Positions 37,554-45,258 of a stretch of DNA of 64,000 bases are shown piece by piece. The stretch's first letter is position 1, and each line of letters starts with the position of its first letter. A model generated the notes under the pieces. It had not been told where the DNA came from. It made no database searches and worked only from the letters and a program-made list of their open reading frames with translations. Both the position numbers and the translations under genes were made by a program. The stretch comes from Scytonematopsis contorta HA4267-MV1 (GTDB lineage Bacteria > Cyanobacteriota > Cyanobacteriia > Cyanobacteriales > Nostocaceae): the NCBI GenBank assembly GCA_019359035.1, contig JAHHIC010000040.1, positions 84,478 through 148,477 on the forward strand, written 5' to 3'.

Positions 37554-39419
37554 ATGGGTGAAAGCATGTTTGCCCGGAAAAAATCAAATATTTCGTCTGA
37601 CTCTGGAACTGTACAAAAAAGTATGTTTCCCAAACAGCGTGCTTGGGGAACAAAGCATGATACTACCGATGAGCCTTCACCGCAATTAAAAGGCTTGGAA
37701 GCAATTCAGGCTCAACGAGAAAAACGACCTAGTGCAGTTGATATACTTTTACACGCCCAAACCGTGCGATTGATGCAACAGTATTCGGGTTTTTCTGGTA
37801 AAATACGTATTCTTAAAGAAAAGTTACAATCTTGGATTACCAAGAATGGTGAACCAACGGTTGGTTCGTGCGCTTGGGAAGCCAAACTAGAAGTAGAAAA
37901 AGTGTCGAGAATTATTGATGAACGGCTGGATAGGCTGTCTAGAGGTGATTTAGATGCGGATGCACAGACAAATTTGGAAGTGGATATTGAAAACTTACAA
38001 CAGCAGTTAGCCCAGCATCAGCAGACGCTAAAGGTAATGGATAGCAATGCTGGTATGGGTTTTGTGGTGGCTGAGGGTAAAGATAAAGTTAAAAATACCG
38101 AGCCAGAAAAAGATTCTCAAAGTAAAAAGGATGCAACACATCAAGAACACAAGCAAAAGATGTTGGAATCTAATCATCCAGGAGTCGAATTACATAACCA
38201 CCTGAGTGGAATATTAGCTCCAGACCAACTAATTAATTTAGCACATGGGGGTAATTATAATGACTTTTTAAATTATATATGGTCGCTGGACGGGATAAAG
38301 AATAATACTAGAATAACACGCATCTTTGGTGATTTAATTAAAGATGGTCAGCTAGATTTTTCTAAGGCAACAACTGAAGATATAATTGATATTGCCAATC
38401 GTCTTTTAACTGCCAATGAAGATGTTGATTTTGGTTTAGCATATACTTTGCGAGGTCAGTTGCTAAGTCAAATAAGTGACAAAGATGCATATTTAGACGC
38501 AATTGTTGAGCAAATAAGTCAAGACAACATCTATTATTTAGAATTACAAGCAGAATCTATAAAAGGAGTAAATTTAAATTCCTTGAGAGAGAAGTGTGTC
38601 CAGAAAGGAATTCAGGTACGATTTTTAATTGACTTATCCACCAACATTTTAAGAGGAGGCAAAGGAAAACGTTCGGTAGAGGATATAAAATTTGGCGAAG
38701 AGGGTATTGTTGGCGTAGATTTTGCTGGCCCAGAGAAAAAATTTGACCCCAATAAAGGGATGGACAATTTTCAGGATGTATATAGATATCTAGCAGCACA
38801 AGCTGAGAAAGAAGATTCCTTCTTGGTGCTACGAGTTCATGTGGGAGAAGGGTTTCATGACCGTGATAAAACAACAGGAAAGCTTCAGCAAAACAGTCAA
38901 CACCGTAAGGACGCTGAAGCTAATCTGGATATGATGATTCAAACTCTCGAAAAATTAGCCGATAATAGCGAAATTTCAGATAAAGTAGTAGTTCGGTTTG
39001 GTCATGCAACCCATGCAACTCCCAAACAACTGCAAAAAATGAAACAACTTCAGAGTAAAGGGGTGAAAATTATCGTTGAAGCCAATCTAAGCAGTAATTT
39101 AGCTACAAGGTCTATTAACCCTGAAGAAGTGGATCAAGTACTCCTCAAATTTCTCTACCATGACATTAATACCATCCTGAACACAGATGCTGGAGGAGTT
39201 GTGGGTACAAATCTAAGTCGGGAGTACATCGTTGCTGAACAAATTATTAGTGACTTTCAAACCGGATTGAGTACACTAAAAATAGGTAGCAAAGAATACA
39301 GGCTTGAAGATTTAACTCCTGAACAGCAAAAGAGGTTTGATATTGCCCGACTAAAACAAGAGGCCGATAAATACTTCACAGAAGTTGCCCCGAATATTAA
39401 AGATAATATAGAGTCATAG
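37554..39419 (+). CDS. Putative CIS effector with adenosine-deaminase-like domain
   Basis: Residues 1-65 keep the leader of the two DUF4157 effectors in diverged form (GESMFARKK, then W and EKRPS). There is no 42-residue repeat block and no DUF4157. Residues 65-165 are a coiled-coil-like helical region. Residues about 205-600 form an adenosine/AMP-deaminase-type barrel: HNHLSG (H214, H216), HVGEG (H429, E432), GHATH (H484, H487), NTDAGG (D545). These fit the zinc ligands and catalytic Glu of the family; the second Asp of the usual DD pair is Ala. Deamination of adenine nucleosides or nucleotides in the target is predicted. The pentapeptide gene downstream is a candidate immunity gene. Confidence 0.82.
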   Translation: MGESMFARKKSNISSDSGTVQKSMFPKQRAWGTKHDTTDEPSPQLKGLEAIQAQREKRPSAVDILLHAQTVRLMQQYSGFSGKIRILKEKLQSWITKNGEPTVGSCAWEAKLEVEKVSRIIDERLDRLSRGDLDADAQTNLEVDIENLQQQLAQHQQTLKVMDSNAGMGFVVAEGKDKVKNTEPEKDSQSKKDATHQEHKQKMLESNHPGVELHNHLSGILAPDQLINLAHGGNYNDFLNYIWSLDGIKNNTRITRIFGDLIKDGQLDFSKATTEDIIDIANRLLTANEDVDFGLAYTLRGQLLSQISDKDAYLDAIVEQISQDNIYYLELQAESIKGVNLNSLREKCVQKGIQVRFLIDLSTNILRGGKGKRSVEDIKFGEEGIVGVDFAGPEKKFDPNKGMDNFQDVYRYLAAQAEKEDSFLVLRVHVGEGFHDRDKTTGKLQQNSQHRKDAEANLDMMIQTLEKLADNSEISDKVVVRFGHATHATPKQLQKMKQLQSKGVKIIVEANLSSNLATRSINPEEVDQVLLKFLYHDINTILNTDAGGVVGTNLSREYIVAEQIISDFQTGLSTLKIGSKEYRLEDLTPEQQKRFDIARLKQEADKYFTEVAPNIKDNIES

Positions 39420-39474
39420 CAGATCCCATTCATTTTGGAAATAATAAATTACAAGCAAAGGAACATTAACAATT

Positions 39475-40236
39475 ATGTTGCCCGCATCTCGATGGCTTGC
39501 ATACCTGTCACCCTCCAATATTAGAGGACACCAACGCTGGCTTAAGGCTGGGTGCCAAGGCTCAGGACGTATCGTACTAGAAGAAATTAATTTGCGAGGG
39601 GCTTCGTTAGCAGCACCTGAGCTTGTAGCTGCAAAATTTGTCAGGTGCGATCTAACTGATGTTTTGATTAGGTTTGGTGACTTAACAGACACAGAACTTG
39701 TGGAGTGTATTTGTGAAAAAGCACTTCTCGAGCGTTCTACGTTCAATAAGGCTTTAATTAAAGATTGCCAATTTGTGGGGGCTGCTCTCACGTTGGCGAA
39801 ATTTGTTGAGACACATCTCCAAGGAGGCAACTGGAGTCAAACTAATCTTGACAGAACTGATTGGAAAAATGCACAAGTAATTAGTGTTTGTTTTCAAGAG
39901 GCTAATTTTCAAGGTGCAAGACTCCATAATGCAAAATTTATTGGGTGTAACTTGCAAAAAGCTAATATCGCCAATATGATAGCAGATGAAGCTATTTTTG
40001 AAAATTGTGATTTTCGTTATACTGATTTTAACAGTCTGAAAATGAAAAACACTGTTTTTTACAAATGCGGATTTTATGGTTGTACTGGGACTCCAACAAT
40101 TGAGGAAAATTGTACAATAATTGCGCCTGACTTATCTGAAGATTTCGACACTACAGTAGTAGTTAAAGCTGAGAAAATATTTGAGCTTTGGGGCTTGGTT
40201 CAACTTCTATCTTATACCAATACCATAAACAGATGA
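39475..40236 (+). CDS. Pentapeptide-repeat protein, candidate immunity gene
   Basis: The 253-residue protein has pentapeptide-type repeats over residues about 35-200 (INLRGASLAAPEL, ANFQGARLHNAKFIGCNLQKA, CDFRYTDFNSL), many with Cys or Phe at the central position. There is no signal peptide, so unlike the protein at 721 it should stay in the cytoplasm. It starts 56 bp after the deaminase-like effector. Cytoplasmic pentapeptide proteins can act as immunity proteins or DNA mimics; this role is inferred from location. Confidence 0.72.
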   Translation: MLPASRWLAYLSPSNIRGHQRWLKAGCQGSGRIVLEEINLRGASLAAPELVAAKFVRCDLTDVLIRFGDLTDTELVECICEKALLERSTFNKALIKDCQFVGAALTLAKFVETHLQGGNWSQTNLDRTDWKNAQVISVCFQEANFQGARLHNAKFIGCNLQKANIANMIADEAIFENCDFRYTDFNSLKMKNTVFYKCGFYGCTGTPTIEENCTIIAPDLSEDFDTTVVVKAEKIFELWGLVQLLSYTNTINR

Positions 40237-40299
40237 CCATAAGCTAGAGGCTACAAATTTTATAGCATCTTAGGGACTTCTAAGTAATAAAAACAGACC

Positions 40300-40513
40300 A
40301 TACGCGACAATTACGCCAAACGCCCCAATTTTATCAACAACATCTCCGTAAATTCCCCTCAAAAACTCTCACCATCTCAAGAGGACGAAATTCAGCGCAC
40401 CGAAGCTCCCCAAGAAGACGAAAACCTACAAACAAAGTCGTTACGCAGGAATTTCTATACTATGAAAACAAACAATTTACTAGATGTTTTACCAACACTA
40501 TCTTACCCTTGTT
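40300..40513 (+). pseudogene. Relic of a DUF4157-type effector leader
   Basis: An open frame without a start encodes [20 protein letters not shown] followed by QEDEIQRTEAPQEDENLQTKSL. This matches residues about 40-105 of the two DUF4157 effectors (NYAKRP…NNIS…SPQ, then the start of the repeats). Beyond about 40440 the homology stops. It marks a third, lost DUF4157 gene. Confidence 0.8.
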
Positions 40514-40859
40514 GATAAGTAGTGCTACACAGCGTCGTCAGAAAGTTAAAACACTAAGTTACAATTCGGATGAAATTACAAAAGCTCTTAATGTTTTGGA
40601 GCAATGCTTAGAAATTATTTCAGTGCTTACACTTCCTCCTATCGAATCTATTCCAGAAGCTATAAGCGAATATTGGGATTTTTCAATTGAAAGTTTAGCT
40701 AAAAAGATGCCAACATTAGATGACTTTAACTTTGCTCAAGTCGCAGAATTTCTAAAAGAAGAGGCGATTGAGCCTCTGTCAAAACAAATAGTTGAAGATG
40801 TTGCTATATCGTGGTTTTGGTCAGTAGCACAAGACATTGTAAAAACAGTTTTAAAATAG
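40509..40859 (+). CDS. Hypothetical protein (116 aa)
   Basis: The frame opens with a TTG inside the end of the effector relic and no ATG is available near the start, so it may be a fragment fused to relic sequence. The product is helical and acidic (ITKALNVLEQCLEIISVL, FAQVAEFLKEEAIEPLSKQI) with a hydrophobic C-terminus. Its location after an effector remnant suggests a leftover immunity gene. No family is recognised. Confidence 0.45.
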   Translation: MLISSATQRRQKVKTLSYNSDEITKALNVLEQCLEIISVLTLPPIESIPEAISEYWDFSIESLAKKMPTLDDFNFAQVAEFLKEEAIEPLSKQIVEDVAISWFWSVAQDIVKTVLK

Positions 40860-40880
40860 CTAGAATATTCTCTTAAAGAG

Positions 40881-41111
40881 GTGAATGATACTGTTCAAAT
40901 CTCACGTTTTATTAATATTGTCGAGTATTATTGGCTGCATATTGACCCACCTTTAGCACAGTCTCTGTTGGGTCGTAGTGCTATAATCGGCTGGGAAAAA
41001 TCTCTGCCTCTACTTGATTCTGTAGAAAGTAATGCCGAAGCTTCTTCCAAAATTAAAGCTACAGTAAAAGACTATAAAGAATTAATATTAGAAACAAATA
41101 ATAAAAATTAA
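40881..41111 (+). CDS. Hypothetical protein (76 aa)
   Basis: It starts at a GTG preceded by AAAGAG and lies 21 bp after the 116-residue gene. The product (MNDTVQISRFINIVEYYWLH…) is probably helical. It may be the partner or a fragment of an orphaned immunity locus. No family is recognised. Confidence 0.45.
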   Translation: MNDTVQISRFINIVEYYWLHIDPPLAQSLLGRSAIIGWEKSLPLLDSVESNAEASSKIKATVKDYKELILETNNKN

Positions 41112-41398
41112 AGCTGTATTTTATCATCAAAATAGTAGATTGTGCGAATGGGTTTCTTTTGCTCTCAAAACTATTGTTTATTCGTAGCACAAGAGTTTGA
41201 AGCCTAAAGAGGATTTGCAAACGAAGCCCAACACGGGAATTCAACAAACAATACCGTCTTGAAAGTAATAATGGCTGTCAGATAAGCACAGCAAGAGTTT
41301 TAAGCTTATTTTTTCTATAAATTTAGCACGCGCTTTGTACGCAAGAGCCAAACTCACGCGATACTTTAATCAAACTCCTGAATGAATAATACTTGATT
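41112..41398. other. Short intergenic region with effector debris
   Basis: The 287-bp gap before the nucleoside hydrolase holds only the repeat-unit relic at 41191-41262. The remainder has stops in every frame and no clear promoter. Confidence 0.5.
41191..41262 (+). pseudogene. Relic of an effector repeat unit
   Basis: A short open frame reads KSLKPKEDLQTKPNTGIQQT and ends in a stop. It matches the LQTKP..[NS]IQ[RQ] part of the 42-residue effector repeats. It lies just upstream of the broken nucleoside hydrolase gene, which may once have been attached to it. Confidence 0.6.
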
Positions 41399-42276
41399 AT
41401 GACTATCAATATAATTTTTGATATGGAAACCCGAGACCCCGATGATATGTTTGCTTTGTGCTTCCTTGGCTCTCACCCAAATATAGCCTTACGTGCAGTT
41501 ACAATCAATCCAGGGTCTAGAGCGCAAGTGGGAGTTATCCGTCACATCCTACATCGTCTCAACAAGCATAATGTTCCAGTGGGTGCGCGTAATCCAGATT
41601 CTATAAAAGATGCAGTTTCAGAATTTCATTACGAATTTCTTGGAATTATTCCACCTAGCGAACCAGATGAGTCTGCTGATAATCTTATAGCCACTACTAT
41701 TAATTTATATCCAGATGTAGTGCTGCTCACTGGCGCACCACTACACAATTTAAGACTATTGCTAAAAAATCACCCTTCGGTAACAATTAGACGCTGGGTA
41801 GGACAAGGGGGGTTTGCGGGAGATAGCGTTGTACCACCTGAATTTCGTCTACCTAAATTTGATGGAGTCGAAACTTGTCTGACATTTAACTTTAATGGCG
41901 ACCCAAAAGCTGCGCTAGCTTTACTCTCTTCTACGCAAGTTATGACTAGAGATATTGTCTCAAAAAATGTTTGTCACGGAGTAATTTATAACCAAGAGTT
42001 TCATGAGCATATGAAACCATTTCGGTTTAGCTCTGCTGGTCTCAATATCATTTTTAATGGTATGGAATTATATCTGAAATTCCGACCTGAGGAAAGATGT
42101 TCCACGACCCTCTAGCAGCCTGTATTTGTGTAAATAGGAATATAGCAACATTTCAAGAAGTGGAAATTTACCGCAAGAGTGGAGAATGGGGAGCGCATCT
42201 TGCCAAAAACACCAATACATTTATCACCATCGCTATTGACCATAACCAATTTTTCCAGGTATTAACACAATCATAA
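41399..42276 (+). pseudogene. Nucleoside hydrolase gene broken by a frameshift
   Basis: From the ATG at 41399 the frame encodes an inosine-uridine-type nucleoside hydrolase: FDMETRDPDDMFAL (Ca-binding Asp cluster), VLLTGAPLHNLRLLL, VGQGGFAG and the F-N-F-N-G-D region. It stops at 42113. In the +2 frame the sequence continues without stop from 42097 to 42276 as MFHDPLAACICVN… EVEIYRKSGEWGAHL, which supplies the missing catalytic HDPLA motif. Loss of one A in GGAAAGATG near 42092-42097 explains the break. It hydrolyses nucleoside N-glycosidic bonds in relatives. It could be a recent pseudogene or a sequencing error. Confidence 0.82.
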
Positions 42277-42316
42277 TATTGTTTTGCCTACTTTATAAGA
42301 CTAAGCAGCAAAAGCT

Positions 42317-42430
42317 TTAACCGAGGTACTTTTCCCTGTATCTGGGTTAACATCACATACAAGCCAGATTTTTTTCAAAAAAACGAACAAATAGCTATTG
42401 AGGACAAGTTTACTTTAATTTCACTCTAGA
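42317..42430 (+). pseudogene. 3' fragment of the 106-aa gene, part of a duplication
   Basis: This matches 36044-36156 almost base for base (encoding …RGTFPCIWVNITYKPDFFQK…) but has no start. It marks the left edge of the segment that was duplicated together with the following YbjN gene. Confidence 0.85.
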
Positions 42431-42445
42431 CACCAATCTATAATT

Positions 42446-43648
42446 ATGACTGATAATACCCAAAATTATCAATTGGAAACTGAGTTAACATTACGTGACT
42501 CAGACTATTCCGGATTAACAATCCATGCGATTTCCCTCATCTTAGCAAAACTTAATGATACTATCAACAGTTGTTGCCTCATCTTCCAAGTAACCCCAGA
42601 ACTCTACCACCACATCGACACAGATGCACTATTCAACCTCAAACCCGAACTACGCAGCGCTCCCACCAACGGAGAATTCGACCCCAGCACCAACATTGAA
42701 ATCACAGCAAGTCTCAAACCCGAACTACTCCCACACCTCACCCCCCACCTTAACGATATACAAACCTACCTAAAAAACCTCAGCCAAGAACAACCCGACA
42801 ACCCACTTTTATTAACAGAAAATTGGTACGCTTTACAAGTTAAACAACAACGAGAAGGAACAGAAACAGGTTACCGCACTTTTTGGGATTATCTTAGCCC
42901 CTCACTATTAAACGCTGAAAAAATTGACAGCGAAAAAATTAACTCAGCCATATTTAATTTCTTTAAAGATTGGGCTGATGATAATCTCTCAACAATGGGT
43001 ACTCAAGCAATTTCTCAAGCGCTCGGAGAAGTAGCTAATAGCTTTGAAGAATGGGTTGACACAAGTTTATCCAGCATCAGCGAAGAAACTATTTCTCAAA
43101 TTCTAGAGCCAATGGTCAAAGCTTTTGAAGAATTGGCAGATGCAACTTATGAAAATGTAGATAGCAAATTTACAATTTCTAATACATCAATTCTTCAGGC
43201 AATAATTAATTTTTTTACACAAGACGACTGGTCTTTTACCAAAATAAAAGGAGAGCCTGTTTTACAACTTCTTTTTCAAGGTCAAAATGCTCAATGGACT
43301 TGCTACGCTAAAGCCAGAGAAGAACAACAGCAATTTGTATTTTACTCTATTTGTCCGGTGATAGTTCCAGAAACTAAAAGGGTAGCCATAGCTGAATTTA
43401 TCACTAGAGCTAATTCAGGAATGATTATTGGCAATTTTGAGTTAGATTTTACAGACGGAGAAATCTGCTATAAAACCAGTGTTGATGTTGAAGGGTCTAC
43501 CCTAACTTTTCCGCTTATTAAAAGGTTGGTTTACGCTAATGTAATGGTGATGGATGAATATTTACCAGGGATTTTATCTGTAATTAATGATGATACTTTC
43601 CCTATAGATGCAATTGCTAAAATAGAAAACAGACAACCTGCAGTATAA
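42446..43648 (+). CDS. Two-domain protein with C-terminal YbjN domain (copy B)
   Basis: The 400-residue protein is nearly identical to the product of 36173 over residues 1 to about 300, including synonymous sites. From about residue 302 (nt 43351) it diverges, and its end (ICYKTSVDVEG, LPGILSVINDD, DAIAKIEN) is closer to the single-domain YbjN protein at 35306. The copy is therefore mosaic. It is the last plus-strand gene before the CHAT operon, and no effector adjoins it; the nucleoside hydrolase relic lies upstream. Confidence 0.72.
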   Translation: MTDNTQNYQLETELTLRDSDYSGLTIHAISLILAKLNDTINSCCLIFQVTPELYHHIDTDALFNLKPELRSAPTNGEFDPSTNIEITASLKPELLPHLTPHLNDIQTYLKNLSQEQPDNPLLLTENWYALQVKQQREGTETGYRTFWDYLSPSLLNAEKIDSEKINSAIFNFFKDWADDNLSTMGTQAISQALGEVANSFEEWVDTSLSSISEETISQILEPMVKAFEELADATYENVDSKFTISNTSILQAIINFFTQDDWSFTKIKGEPVLQLLFQGQNAQWTCYAKAREEQQQFVFYSICPVIVPETKRVAIAEFITRANSGMIIGNFELDFTDGEICYKTSVDVEGSTLTFPLIKRLVYANVMVMDEYLPGILSVINDDTFPIDAIAKIENRQPAV

Positions 43649-43713
43649 TAATGCACTATAATACTAGCTTACCCATGGATTTATCAGTAAAAATTATATA
43701 AATAAAAGAGCTA

Positions 43714-44709
43714 TCAATTCTTTTGGGAGCATCGCTTTAAAACTGGTATCAATTCTTGTGAAATATTTTCCATTTGAATAGCAACTAAGCCTTCATCAAA
43801 AGCCCTTTGAAATACATCCTTATTAGTTGATGTTTTATAACCTAACGCATCGTAAAAACCTTGAGCAAAAACAATTGCAGCTTTATCTTCAATGGGTTGA
43901 TTCATCCCAATTGCGTAATCAATATATTTGCTGATTTCTATAGCAGGCTTTTCTGAGTAACAGGCATTAAGGAGAACACATTTTACGTAATCACAGTGTA
44001 GCTTAAACAGCGACCCTAAGGCTTCTGGTGAAACAGGTTTATTATCTCCACCATCATCTTCTAATACTAAATCGCCATTTGATAGCCCATGACCACAAAA
44101 ATGCACAATTTGAGGTTCTTCTTCTGCGATTGCTCGACGAATATCTTGAGGACGTACAGCAGTTTTAATGCATATTTCAAATAAATCCCGCTTCATCGCT
44201 CTTTTTATAGCTTCCTCAATTTGTCGAATTTCTTTATCTACGCGCAGTCCATGAGGTATTGCTGATAAAATCAAGATTTTTTGTTGCTTATTGGAAGGGT
44301 CAGATACCTTCTCAGAAGTTTCGGTATTTTGAATTGTTGTAGGGTTTGATTTAGCCTTGGTTTCTGGTTTCGGTGAAATCGGAGCTTGCTTAACAATGAT
44401 TGGATATGTAGTATCTTCAAGTAGTTTAACTTTACCAAGAGAATTACGGTAAGAAAAGTTAAAAACTGTCAGTACTGGAGTCCCTTTAGATACAGGTACT
44501 ATTTGTATAGTATGTTTAAATGTTTCATTAGGTGCGAGTTTTTGTATTTCGACTTGTTTTAAACCCTTTTGAAGGCGAACGCTTGGTGGTAATTTTAGCC
44601 CAAATACTATATTAGTTAATAATTCTTGGCTAGTATTCATTAAGTTGATAGTCAACTTATTAAGTTGAGAAACAAAAAAATCTCTTTTATCTAAGTTAAT
44701 TTCAATCAT
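43714..44709 (-). CDS. CHAT-domain (caspase-like) protease with N-terminal Ig-like domain
   Basis: I start at the ATG at 44709, 8 bp after the upstream stop, rather than a GTG at 44745 inside that gene. Residues 1-105 form an Ig-like beta domain (LMNTSQELLTNIVFGLKLPP). After a Pro/Thr linker, residues about 135-330 are a CHAT protease: KILILSAIP, VHFCGHG (catalytic His 207), LLNACYS (catalytic Cys 250) and MNQPIEDKAAIVFAQGFYDAL. CHAT proteases act in cyanobacterial signalling, cell death and defence, usually cutting a partner protein. It is the last gene of a four-gene minus-strand operon with zinc-finger proteins. Confidence 0.85.
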   Translation of the reverse strand: MIEINLDKRDFFVSQLNKLTINLMNTSQELLTNIVFGLKLPPSVRLQKGLKQVEIQKLAPNETFKHTIQIVPVSKGTPVLTVFNFSYRNSLGKVKLLEDTTYPIIVKQAPISPKPETKAKSNPTTIQNTETSEKVSDPSNKQQKILILSAIPHGLRVDKEIRQIEEAIKRAMKRDLFEICIKTAVRPQDIRRAIAEEEPQIVHFCGHGLSNGDLVLEDDGGDNKPVSPEALGSLFKLHCDYVKCVLLNACYSEKPAIEISKYIDYAIGMNQPIEDKAAIVFAQGFYDALGYKTSTNKDVFQRAFDEGLVAIQMENISQELIPVLKRCSQKN

Positions 44710-44716
44710 ATTTATA

Positions 44717-45196
44717 TTATAAATCTTCAAAATGACGTTTTGCACTTGAATGATGCTTTTGTTTGCATTTTTTACAATGGTAAGCTTTCTGTTTCAAAAA
44801 TTTAAATAAGAAGCAATGATTTGCTAGATAATAGAAAAAACGATTTTCTAAATCTCTAAATTGTTTACTTGTATTTAATTGAACATATTGATTATACCAA
44901 GCAGGAAGAAGCTTTCTAATTTTATTTTCATCAACGATAAAAGCATCGTCAATAATCAATATTGTATGTTCTTGGCATAATAGCTTTCCGCAGTGATGAC
45001 ATGCGGCTATAATTTTCACGTGACTATCTTTTTTTTCAAATCTCCAGCGAAGTTCATCTGGTAATTGTGGTAATTTAAAAGGTAGCTTATTATTTAACCA
45101 ATCCCGTATCCGAGATAAACGACTTTTTGTCCTGAATGATATTTTTGTTTCTTGACCTTCAGCCTTAGAACATTCTCTACATTTCAAGTTTGTCAT
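44717..45196 (-). CDS. Small zinc-finger-like protein of the CHAT operon
   Basis: The 159-residue protein has CRECSK near the start, a CHHCGKLLCQEH motif at about 63-74 and CKKCKQKHH near the end, which suggests zinc ribbons or a B-box-like fold. The CHHCG[RK]L[LM]C[QS]EH motif is shared with the next protein upstream, so the two are related. It has an AAGGAGAAAT ribosome-binding site. It may recognise or present a substrate for the CHAT protease (inference). Confidence 0.65.
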   Translation of the reverse strand: MTNLKCRECSKAEGQETKISFRTKSRLSRIRDWLNNKLPFKLPQLPDELRWRFEKKDSHVKIIAACHHCGKLLCQEHTILIIDDAFIVDENKIRKLLPAWYNQYVQLNTSKQFRDLENRFFYYLANHCFLFKFLKQKAYHCKKCKQKHHSSAKRHFEDL

Positions 45197-45258
45197 TATA
45201 ATTTCTCCTTAAATGTATCGTTTTTCAAGTAATAAGTTAAGTATTATACTAGACATAT

